DNA from: Denticeps clupeoides
Lineage: Eukaryota; Chordata; Actinopteri; Clupeiformes; Denticipitidae
Direction of reading: 5' to 3'
Assembly: GCF_900700375.1 (NCBI RefSeq)
Contig: NC_041719.1
Span: 15,999,979 to 16,063,978, forward strand
Length of the DNA: 64,000 nucleotides
Positions 41,652-52,154 of this stretch are shown in pieces. Every line of letters starts with the position of its first letter. The first letter of the stretch is position 1. Below the pieces are notes generated by a model that was given only the letters and a program-made list of their open reading frames with translations, was not told the DNA's origin and ran no database searches. The position numbers were made by a program, and so were the translations under genes.

Positions 41652-43948
41652 ACCCAAGAGCCTCTGCTACCAAAAGTCACTGCTGCTGAGCTGTGGCAGT
41701 TTGAGACTCTGCGCACAGAATATCTGATCAGCTCTGGTAAATCTGGGAATTCCAGAGAGCATCCAGCACCAGTACCATCTGCTGGGGCTCGAGGAAGAGG
41801 GCCTGTCATCTTTCTCCTTTCTTTCAACGCTGCTCCTGTGCCTTTCACTGTCACTGCAATGGATGTCTCCTTCTCTACGTTAAAGGGTTAGGGTTATTTT
41901 GGCAGATTTCAACACTACCAATGCCTGATTGAAATGTTGTGTTTGATAAAGTGATGTCCATTTTTTAGAAGCACATTTCAGTGCATCTCAAACAAATGAA
42001 TCAGTGACCTCTTCATTGCTTCTGATTAATCTAAGAAGCTGAAATGATGTCTAAATTGTCTAAACTGGAGCTATTGTTGTATTATGTATAACTCCAAGTA
42101 ACCATTAACATTTTGGAAATTGTTGGAAATTGCCAAACTATTTTTGCTCATATGTCTGCAGCCAAGGCCAAATAACTCATGCCTGTTGTAACATTTCATC
42201 TGACCTCGGAATACCTTTAAGTACAACTCCAAAGCCATGTGAACATAACATTTTTTTGTATTTTACTCTATTTTACATATGTTTCACTCAAAGAATGATT
42301 CTCATTAACCACCAACAAGCAGCACAAGAACCTGCTTGCAGTGATTCCGTAGCGTTATAGCTTCACACCGAATGTATTTAACTGAGCAGAAATGCAAAGT
42401 GGTGAAGAGGTGGACCAGACTGCAGTGGGATTGAATCCCAGCCTTTAAACGTGTGTGTACAGAGTGTGAGTTTATCCCAGCTGTGTGTGTCCGTAATCTA
42501 GTATTATTTGCCTCATCTCTATGTTCACCCCTAGATTTAAATTTATAAAAGCACATAATTGCAGATGCTCCTATGTCCACCAGTTCTACATGTATGGTCT
42601 CCCAGGGTCCAATGTTCAATAATGAGATCATGTGATCACCAACCGGGCTCTTATCTAACATAATTTGCTGTGAGACTTGACAAAGAACAATACTGATCAA
42701 AACATTATGTAATAATACACAAAAGAACAGGAGGGTTTTGTGTCTTTTGACACAGGGAACATACAGACCTGGGATCACAGATTTCCTCTGGAATCATTCG
42801 TTCTGCATTCACCCTGGGCTTTTATAGATGGTCATCTCTTAGGTGCTTGTTAATTGAAATGTCAGCGGTGCCTGATTTAGAGCTGAACAACAGCATCACA
42901 TGCTTTTTATAACACTTCCACAACCACTGCACAAGTGTAAATACCTTTTGGGAAATATGTGTAGGGAGGTGTTGTATACCTCCCAAAAAGCACATTATTC
43001 AGACATGTTGCTGCCTGTTTTTCTCAGCATGCAAATCACTGAGGAGAAAGCTTATGGCAGATCAGATCAGTCATAACTGTTGTTTTTAATGTAAAGCAGT
43101 GAGTATGTTACTGATCATGCTTTTATCTCAAGCGACTCTATACACAACGAGATGTACTAACACAAAAAACATTTTCCTCAAGCCGAGGACAGTAAATATG
43201 ATATGTACAATTTTAACTCCCCATTGTAACTGTTACACTGAGTCAATAAAATCAGCTGAAACAATGAGTGTCAGTCACATCATGATAATGATCTGTGAAT
43301 TGCAGTTCTCAGTAGAGTAAAAATCATTGTGAATGCCTCTCTGCAATGGTGCAACTTAAAGCCATATAGAGCATGTTGCAAAGTACAAATCACACTTTTT
43401 GCTGTCCGTAAATCATGAAGAATGACTTTCTTTTAAAGGATTTACGCAGGAGAGGGATTGCTGCACAAAGCGGCTTTTAGTACATGTGCTGTGGTGCAGG
43501 GCGACCAAATGAGAAGGCACTGTTCCTGGCACTGACCTCATCGAGGTCTCATGACATTGTGACCATAAAAATGTTTTAATATGGATAATATGGATGTTAT
43601 TGTTACTTCCAGGATTCATATCAGCCAAACAAAATGCCAGAACTAACTATGGTGTAAAGTTCAATATTGTGTCATTTCAGGGCAGCTCATTAACGCAGGA
43701 CACGAGCTGGATGAAGGAAAAGTATGTTCTAAACATACAGAAGGGAACAATAAGCCACATCTTACAACCACACAAACAGAGGTATCATTACACTAATGCA
43801 TTACACTAACAACGTGCAGACACTGTTCAAATGACAAGATAATGTGACATTTACATGCTGATCTACAGGCTTTTCATTGACTTATTGGTTTCTGGGATCA
43901 ATAAAACATTAAACTCCAGCACGGAGACAGCTGACTCAGACCCTCCCA

Positions 43949-43999
<51 letters not shown>

Positions 44000-44430
44000 T
44001 GGCTCTCAGTGTCTTTAACTGTATAACCTCACTAATTAACACAGTCCAGTTAGCTCAACTAATGCCACGTAATTTGTACAACTAGAAGTGAGCACCAGCT
44101 CTAACTCCAGCTAAGATGACTATAGAGCTTCATGACAAGATGTTAAAAATAGGTCTGGGAGCTTTCCAAATCCATGCAATCATGAAAATAATTGACAACG
44201 ATGAATTATCTAATCAAGTGTGTGTGTGTGTGTGTAATAATAGGACATAGGTAATTTGCTCTATAGCCATACATCCTCTAAACATACCACAATAAATGTC
44301 CCCTCGAAAAACAGACAATAATGAAGACAATCAAGATCTGCCATTATAAATAATTATAAGCTAATCACAATGATGCAAAGATCATGATGGTTTTGAGTTG
44401 AGTAATTTGCCTCTGCTGGCAAGTTGTTCA
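41652..44430. other. fsd1-stap2 convergent spacer
   Basis: It probably holds the fsd1 3' UTR at its left; a clear AATAAA is seen only at 43245. A CA/GA microsatellite is at 43949-43997. No gene is recognised in 2.8 kb. Confidence 0.5.
43949..43997. repeat. (CA)n(GA)n compound microsatellite
   Basis: CA repeats run directly into GA repeats in the fsd1-stap2 spacer. Confidence 0.9.
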
Positions 44431-44435
44431 ACTGT

Positions 44436-44441
44436 TTTATT
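44436..44441 (-). terminator. stap2: Candidate stap2 poly(A) signal
   Basis: AATAAA on the minus strand, about 720 bases after the stap2 stop codon. Other signals are possible. Confidence 0.3.
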
Positions 44442-45160
44442 GAAGGCATTTATCACATGTAGTTTACTGTACCTAGTACATACAATAAAAAAGGAATTAA
44501 AAACAGAGCAATTTTTTATATTTGGAGGGCATATTTGTGTCTCACGGTGTATATGGGAGCTGTGATTTCTGTGTCTGTGACTTCTGCCATTTAAATTAAC
44601 TGAGCTAATCTGAAGTTCCAGCACAGTCGCTCTCTTCATGCCAGTTAACAGCTACCATGAGACTGAAATTGCTACATTATATATGTGACATCAACACCAG
44701 AGAAAGAGCATAACTGGAGAGTATAATAAATTATAACAAAGAGTCTGAAAGTCCAGAAAGTAACATGCAATGTATTAAGCATATCCTGAAACTATGCTGT
44801 GATGTTTTCCTTGCACTAGGAAGTAAAGCTGTAGAATGAAACAGGGCTGTTGCTGGTTCAAACATAAATTAATACAATTTTCACAAGTGACTTACATCAA
44901 AAGGACCAAGACCAACATTAAAAAAATACTGTTTAAAAGAAGGTAATCTGATGCTGATCAACAGATGTTTAAATGTCTTATTGGATTTTGATCTTCTCCA
45001 CACATCCACCTGACTCAGCCAGCTGAGCCAGACAAGAACACACACCCAGTCGGTGTTCCTCAGTGTTCTGCAGAGATCCTGTCCCCTGTGGTCATCCATC
45101 TGCCAGGTTTTGCGGGTGGCCTTTCAACAACTTTCAGGATTTAAAACATCCCACAAGAGG

Positions 45161-47478
45161 TCATTGTTGATTTGCCCGTATCTTCAGTCTCCGAGCTAGC
45201 TCCTCTGAAAATAAAAAATAAATACAGACAACTTCTCAGATCATGTGTAAATGTGCAGTACATTTCGGAGATACTCAAAATAAAAAAAGCACTCAAGAGA
45301 GCAAATGTCTAACACAGCTAGAGGACACGTGCAATGATTTGGGGAGATTTTTACTTTTACAGCATTTATCAGATGCATTTATCCAGAGTGACTTACAATC
45401 GGTAGTTACAGGGACAGTACCCCCTGGGGACACTCAGGGTTAAGTGTCTTGCTCAGGGACACAATGGTAGTAAGTGGGGTTCGAACCTGGGTCTTCTGGT
45501 TCATAGGTGAGTATGTTACCCACTAACATCCATTGGCAAAATATTTCTTCTGTAACACCAAATTAACGATACAGTACAGTAATGATATAGTTTACCTTTG
45601 AACGAGGAGTCTGCCACCATCGAACTCCTCTTGTCCTGGGTCTCAGGGGTGGCACAAATACGGGATGCGGCGAGTATGCCCACTGCAGGGGGCATCAGAG
45701 CTTTCTTTTCTGGTCCTACATCACACATGCACACAAACTGCTGGATTCAGAGTTTATCAGCAAAGTAATGAAAACACAGCCTTTTGTCTGATTATGTATC
45801 TGGATATATATAACACTAAATTTCATCATGATGAATGTGGACTAATAACATTCAGTCGGAATAATGAGGAAAGCATAATAAACTTTATTATTATCAGATT
45901 TCCCCTTGTTTCGTTTTTTAATTTTCCTTTTGGACATCTGAACGCAGTGCCATCAGGAGACGTGAAAACGAACAGGAGATCTCCTGCTTTAACAGTGCAA
46001 GGCGGTGGAGTGCCAGGGCGTGACTGTTGACATCAGAGAGGCGTGTTCGTACCTGACCTTGCCTGAGGACTTGGAGGTTTCATGACTGCTACTTCCTGGT
46101 CTTCGTCAGAAACACTTGCACCTGATAGAAAACTTATATTTAGAATGCATATCTACCTTCTGTGAACGGTTCATAAGAGTAGCTTTGACGTAAGGCAGGT
46201 TGACGTAAGCGAGACAAAGGAAAGAAAGAAACTCACGTGGTTCATTCAGGTAGAAGTTCATGTTCTCGGTTTCACACTGCAGCCGCTGCTTTTGCTCTGT
46301 GGGACACATCATGTCTCTATTTGGTCAGTGTTCTAATCATTACAGAGTCAAGCAACCAGAATTCATTTTGTGTACCTGGTTTGGGTGGAACCCTAGGCAT
46401 GGTTACAACAGACTGGACACTCTGCTCACCACTCTCTTCATTTTCGTGAACATAGGCTGCAAAAAATAAATGAAATAAATTGAACTATTTCAAAAATGAA
46501 ATAAATTGAAATAAAATACAATTGCGTATTTTATTAATGTCGAACCCACTCCGTCATATCCAGGACCCAGTGGTCCACTGCGACTAGCAGCCACCACCCT
46601 TTCTAAATGGACTTACATTTGTCTTTACATTTTTCCTTTTTAAGATTTAAGATTTTTTTTATCAACCCTCATATTTACTTTACAACACTGTGTTTCTGCT
46701 ATATTCTCCAACACCACCCCATTGCTCTGCTCCCTCCACTTCCTGGAGACGCCCGCATCAGATTCAAAATACTGATTAATAGTATTTTTAGACCAGATCC
46801 TGGTAAACCAGTATGAGAAAATTTCCCTAATAGTGACTTCAAAGCACTTATTAAAGTCTATGAATCATCAAACCAATTGTACAATGAGAGCACTTTCAGT
46901 TCACTTCGCTTTAAACAATCTACATACTTATTTTCTTCTCATACGTTTCATCCATAATAAATGGCTTCAATGCTCCGGATGTCTTCTCAAACAGATAGTT
47001 GATAACATCATGGAGTGAAGAGCAAAGAATCTGCAGAGACGATGACATAATGAAAAAATGACAAAATCTTCAGTCTGACATTGCAAAGTTTCAGAAGAAC
47101 ACTTGTCTGTAGTATTTGAAGTAGTATTTTTTTAAAGAAACTCTATTTTCAATGGATCTACTCACTGGGTGCTCCACATCAATGGCAAATCCACCTTCAT
47201 GCTTTCGCGTCACGCGGTAATGTCTGAACACCGGCCTGTAACGACGGACCACGGAGAGCAGGTTTAACTACAAATAAAGTCACAGTCAAGAAATTTGTTT
47301 TGCAGTACTGACTGAAGCACTCTCTTCACATCTGATTGGTTGGCATGCGTGCTGAGGTCTTGGCGTGTGGTGACAGCAAAAGATTCACCATCTCTGCCTG
47401 GGCGTAGCAGCATGTTCCCATGTTCAGGGTATCTGTCCAACAGCACCTCAGCCTCTGACCGAGACACCCGACGGAAGC

Positions 47479-47510
<32 letters not shown>

Positions 47511-50365
47511 TTAGCAATGGTGCACAATCAGACAGACAAGTGAGCTTCTTGGCATGGCAGCGTCATTGAACTGAAGTCTATGAGAACTTACGCAGGCATG
47601 TCTGATAACACAGCGACGTAGAAGGGACACTCGGCGTCCGCCTGGACGTTACTAGCGAGGGGAGAAGTCGGGACGGACCTGCGCCTCTGCTTCTCACTCT
47701 CCACCACTTCCCTCATCATGTGTATCTGGCCTGGGAGCAGGTTCAGTGAGCTGGGCACGGACAGCTGCGGGCCCGACAGAGGCGGAGATTTACTGGGTGA
47801 AGGTGAGGGTCTGATGCAGGCAAATTCAATTTCGCCACAAAAATGTGGGTATGAAATGCATGCTTCAGATCTGCAGATCAGCAGCAACGCTAATGGATGT
47901 GACCACTGACCTGCCACACTGAGAGAATGTAGCCTTTCCACAACTCACGAGCCTCGAGGCTCGGTACCTGTGGGGGGCAAGGAGGAAGGCGATGAGTTGG
48001 AGATCGCTGACATATGCTTCAGGCTCTAGAACGGAGTTATCTAGAAGAGAGCCAGACAACTCTTCTTACTGTGATCTTGACATCGCCCTCCTTCAAGTGG
48101 AGATTAAGTCTGCCGGCTTCCAGGTTTCGATCTCGGCTGCAGTCATCGGTCACAGAGGTCAGGTTGCTCAGGTCAATTTTTTCAATGTACTATTTACAAC
48201 AGGAGACAATATTTATTTATGCTTTATTTTACCGGGACTGACATTCTATTTTAAAGGTCCCTTATTCTAAAAATTTCACTTTGTGAATTTCACTGTCCTG
48301 CCTATGGTCCTGCAGCGGCTAGAGAATTTTCCATCCCTCCCCTAAAACATTATCTCTACCGACCATCACGGCTTCTAAGCGTTCTGGAAAAAGAACGCCA
48401 ACACGACTTCCTGTCTGCGCCAAACATTGTGGTTTGTGAATGGTGTTGATGTAATTTTCGCGAATGCCCCCTCAACTTCTATATGCCGCTCTCCTCCTCG
48501 TCCCACCTCTCTCCTCCTCATTGTGGCCCTGGATAAAAGTGGCTGTAATTCTGCACCAAGGCTGAATTTCAAAACTTCATATACAGTATTAGGGGACCAC
48601 TAATAAGACCGATATAAAAGCAAAGGAAATTTCAGAATAGGGGATCTTTAACACAAACAAATGCACAACCACCAATGTCCCATTCCTATTATTATCTCCA
48701 GAATTCACTGCATCTCTGACCAAGAATTCCCTGTGCTCAGTGTGACAGTCACATCACTTCCTGCTGTGGCTCACCTCATTTTCCGTGCTGGTGTTGAAGA
48801 AGAACAGGGCGTTTCCACACAGGCATGCCCACAGCTTCCGTGAAGTCTATGGTGATTAAAGGTTTACAGTGAGGCAAATTAGAATGTAGACACGCAAGTG
48901 CCGAAATGCTGAAGTACTATATAAGTGTCAGCTTCTTTTCTCATCACACACCTACACACAGCATTGAGCAAAAGTTTCAGGTACCTAATGCTGAGGTTGA
49001 ACTACATGATATTTTTGTCTTTCTGCTTAAGATAACAGAGTGACTAATTCTTTTTGAGACTGTTAATATTAAAGGTTTGACCACAACCAGTCCCCTTTAT
49101 TGAGGGGTCAAGATATCATTGGATGTGGAACCTGTCAAAAAAAAAAAAAAAAAAAGAAAAATCTCTTCATCAGGGTATGACTATAGAAGGGTTGTGCTAT
49201 AATGCTCTTTCCTGACATTTGCTGAAAGAGACTAAAGAATTGGGCTGAATTTTTGCATCCTGACCACAAGCACACAATTTTAATTGTGATTAATTAGGAG
49301 TTTAGCAAATATTTCGCTCTTCAGACTTTTGCTTGTTGTAAAAGTTGTAAATAGGTTTACAGACGCATTTTCTTGTTTCATCTAACTTTTTTTTTTTTTA
49401 CCTGTTAGACTGGTTAGATTTGTATGACGTCCCGAAACATACAGGGAAGCAAAGTCCATAGCCACTCTGCTCCACTCACAGTTTATTACTGGGTTAATGG
49501 CATAAATGGACATTTTGGCCAGAAAAGCTGTAAAATACTTTATGACAGATTACTGTGTGAATGACTGTTGCTGATAATGCATTACGCACAATCCTTCACT
49601 GCAAATAAGTGAAAGTTATGCAACTACACAAATTACACAGTGCAAGTAATAAGTTAAGTTTGTCAAAACTTCTCAAAAGTGTTGGACTACATTATGAAAA
49701 TCAAGTGACATAACAGGTTTGAGGAATGCAAAGAATCAATGGAAAAACAAGTTGTCTAGGGGGATGGGCTGTCGCTTTTGAATAGTTTCAGGCCATGCAT
49801 ATCCTACACAGCCAGGTCGCAACATCTTGGGGAAAACCTTGTTTTTGTTTCCCAGAAACCCTCAGGGTGACTCAAACTCACCTGACACACTATTTACACA
49901 CAATTGTGCCGATTACCTGGCACCCAGCGAATGCAGCGGAAGTTCAAAGTCTTCAAAAGGATCAAAGTCTTAAAATCCGAGCTCCTGAAACCAACTCATA
50001 CTTCCTATAAATACCCAAACAATACAAAACCGCCATAGAAATGCCCATCGACAGAAACCAAACACAAATAACTTCGATTGTAATAGATTTGCAGAGTTAA
50101 TGGAGAGTAACTGGAACTTCAGCCTGGAATACTTTTTCAACCAACTTGCAAACGTTGCCTATAGCATTATTGGTGCAGGGTAATAATGAATATTCACATG
50201 CATCAACTGAGGTTCTCAATTTCAACCATGCACGCACTGTCACTAATATTGTTATTAAGGAGGCAGCACAGGACTCGCCTTATCTCTGAAGGTTCTTTTC
50301 TCCAGGTAGCCCTCGTGATAACAGGCTGGGAGCTGGGCTCTGTGTCGACGAGGTCGAGCCGCCAT
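45161..50365 (-). CDS. stap2: STAP2-type adaptor with PH and SH2 domains
   Basis: Thirteen exons on the minus strand: 50279-50365, 48775-48846, 48070-48189, 47911-47967, 47592-47764, 47313-47480, 47166-47235, 46928-47030, 46376-46456, 46237-46296, 46053-46121, 45596-45715 and 45161-45204. They give 407 residues (human 403). The PH domain (about 15-125) starts YHEGYLEKRTFRDK and continues through KLWACLCGNALFFFNTSTEN to LEARELWKGYIL. The SH2 domain (about 160-265) has SRSEAEVLLDRYPE, the phosphotyrosine arginine in NMLLRPG, FRHYRVTRKHEGGFAIDVE, and LHDVINYLFEK. A proline motif (PRVPPKP) and a short basic end (EELARRLKIRANQQ) follow. STAP2 is a cytoplasmic adaptor in cytokine and kinase signalling (STAT3/5, BRK). 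Position between fsd1 and mpnd supports STAP2 over STAP1. Intron 1 has a GC donor, and the exon 6 donor is uncertain. Confidence 0.93.
45352..45526 (-). mobile_element. tRNA-derived SINE, family A
   Basis: Reverse copy in stap2 intron 12. Box B is present as GGGGTTCGAACCTGG, and CTCAGGGACACAATGGTAGT marks the middle. Confidence 0.9.
47483..47510 (-). repeat. (CA)n tract forming the stap2 exon 6 acceptor region
   Basis: On the transcribed strand this is (TG)14 followed directly by TAG and the exon, so the repeat ends at the acceptor itself. It replaces the pyrimidine tract. Confidence 0.92.
48251..48651. mobile_element. TTAA-flanked MITE
   Basis: In stap2 intron 2. TTAA at 48251-48254 and 48648-48651 flank imperfect terminal inverted repeats: AGGTCCCTTATTCT at the left, and AGATCCCCTATTCT when the right end is read inverted. 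The 393-base interior has no coding potential. TTAA targets are typical of piggyBac and Kolobok elements; which of these mobilised it is not clear. Confidence 0.7.
48847..50278. other. stap2: stap2 intron 1
   Basis: 1.4 kb of AT-rich DNA with an A homopolymer near 49138-49155. No embedded gene or recognisable transposon. Confidence 0.6.
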
Positions 50366-50600
50366 CTACGCGAGTCCTCGGGAGCGACTTATTACGCCGC
50401 AGACGGAGACGGAGACAGAGACGGGAGACGAGGGTGCTGGTACCGCGCCGCACGTCGGTCACAGAAGACTGGCAGGTTTCACACTCTGTCTGCGGCCGCA
50501 GGTGTTGTAGTCCCCGCCCCTTCCCCGTGATTGGTCGGTGCAGTGAACGAGCAGGCCAATCACGTCTCGGCGTCGGGAGCGTCTCTGATGCCACTTTGAT
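50366..50600 (-). promoter_or_regulatory. stap2: stap2 promoter with two CCAAT boxes
   Basis: GC-rich DNA upstream of the stap2 start. GTAGTCCCCGCCCC lies near 50507-50520. CCAAT boxes in opposite orientation lie at 50530-50534 (as ATTGG) and 50556-50560. TATA-less; start site not seen. Confidence 0.5.
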
Positions 50601-50796
50601 TTACTGATCGATCGCTGCGGCCTTTTTTCTGTCATTCATTATGCGATTTCATAATAATGTCACATCTTATTTTTGCTACAAGTGGGTGGATGAAGGAATT
50701 TTAACACTTATATATAACTACGATACTTGACAATAAACCACACTGTATGGTTTTTAGCACTTAGAAGACAAAACTAAAACTGTGACTTGCATTATA

Positions 50797-51040
50797 TATA
50801 GTGGTGGTGGTTAAGGAAGCGGCCCCGTAATCAGAAGGTTGCTGGTTCGAATCCCGATCTGCCAAGGTACCACTGAGGTGCCACTGAGCAAAGCACCGTC
50901 CCCACACACTGCTCCCCGGGCGCCTGTCATGGCTGCCCACTGCTCACTCAAGGTGATGGGTTAAATGCAGAGGACAAATTTCACTGTGTGCACTGTGTGC
51001 TGTGTATCACGTGTGACAATCACTTCACTTTAAAAGCTGT
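50797..51040 (+). mobile_element. tRNA-derived SINE, family B, near-complete
   Basis: The head reads GGTTAAGGAAGCGGCCCCG with box B GGTTCGAATCCCG. The body carries GCACCGTCCCCACACACTGC and GGCTGCCCACTGCTCACTC; the end is GACAATCACTTCACTTT. Confidence 0.92.
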
Positions 51041-51172
51041 TGCATAAAGGGGATGGCTGTACGGACTCCTGCTCCATTTTCCTTTGTTTATTCCTGAGCC
51101 TCTGTTTCTTCTCTCATCCCACAAATCGCACTGTAATGTTGACCCTGCATGTTGATCTGACCTTGACCCAAC

Positions 51173-51312
51173 TGGGGCAGTGGTGGCCTAGCGGCTAAGG
51201 AAGCGGCCATGTAATCAGAAGGCTGTGGGTTCGAATCCCGATCCGCCAAGGTGCCACTCAGGTGGTGTTTAAAAGCAGAGGACACATTTCGTTGTTCGCT
51301 TAACTTTAAAAA
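51173..51312 (+). mobile_element. tRNA-derived SINE, family B, internally deleted
   Basis: Full head (GTGGCCTAGCGGCTAAGG; GGTTCGAATCCCG) joined to a short tail (AGAGGACACATTTCG). About 100 bases of body are missing. Confidence 0.88.
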
Positions 51313-51423
51313 CTGTTGCTGGCTTAGTCGTGTTGGATGTTGGGTACAAGACACAACATTTGTATACATAACCATAAAGTTGCACGTTCTTAATGTTCGA
51401 AACAACCTTTTCCTGCATTTATA

Positions 51424-51608
51424 TTGGTAGTAGCCTAGCGGGTAACACACTCGCCAATGAACCAGAAGACCCAGGTTCTAATCCCACTCACTACCATTGT
51501 GTCCCTGAGCAAGACCCTTAAACCCTGAGTGTCTCCAGGGGGGGACTGTCCCTGTAACTACTGATTGTAAGTCGCCCTGGATAAGGACGTCTGATAAATG
51601 CTGTAAAA
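51424..51608 (+). mobile_element. tRNA-derived SINE, family A
   Basis: Third SINE within 850 bases, ending just before the mpnd CpG island. The head reads GTAGCCTAGCGGGTAACAC and the tail TGATTGTAAGTCGCCCTGG. Confidence 0.9.
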
Positions 51609-51610
51609 AA

Positions 51611-51959
51611 TAAACGTGAGGGCGGCGGATTGGTGACATGTGGCCAGCAGGTCGGTCGCCCTGCCTCCCTCCACAAAGGATCTCTCCGCCGCCCTCTCCC
51701 GGCCTCGGTCCGCTCCTCCACAGCGAACCCCCGGCGGGCGGCTCCCCCACAGCGAGCCCCCCGGACCGCGATCTGCCCGCCGGAGAAGAGAGCCCCCGGC
51801 GGGCGGCTCCCCCAGACCGCGATCTGTGAAGTGAAGGCGCGCTATTGTCCCGCGTGGTTTGTCGGCGGCGCGCCGGAGGAAAGACGGGGACGCGCTGAGG
51901 GGGAGGAGAGGAGCGGGGAGGGGAGCTGACATTAAAGCAGCACAACAAGGAAACTGGTC

Positions 51960-52016
<57 letters not shown>

Positions 52017-52154
52017 CTTCATTTCGTGGCTTTTCTTGTTTGAATAATAGCCGGCTGGCTATCATGGCGAAGTGCGCCGATTAAGCGGGGAGCGTCTGGT
52101 CCGGAGCGCCGAGCCGGGGAGTAAAAAATCGTCCTCCGACGAGCACAGCTCCAA
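51611..52154 (+). promoter_or_regulatory. mpnd: mpnd CpG promoter with short tandem duplication
   Basis: Very GC-rich. The unit CCCCCGGCGGGCGGCTCCCC occurs twice (near 51729 and 51797), each followed by ACCGCGATCTG, so the promoter holds an imperfect tandem duplication. A (CA)n tract follows at 51962-52014. The start site is not fixed. Confidence 0.5.
51962..52014. repeat. (CA)n microsatellite
   Basis: About 26 CA units between the mpnd CpG island and its start codon, so probably in the promoter or 5' UTR. Confidence 0.92.

Noticed and set aside
47968-48069. Short stap2 intron of 102 bases, a multiple of three, as another in-frame retained intron
   Set aside because: An in-frame stop occurs early, so retention would truncate the protein.
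50820-50860. Possible tRNA gene from box A and box B motifs
   Set aside because: Same motif pair recurs in several copies with SINE bodies; these are tRNA-derived SINE heads.
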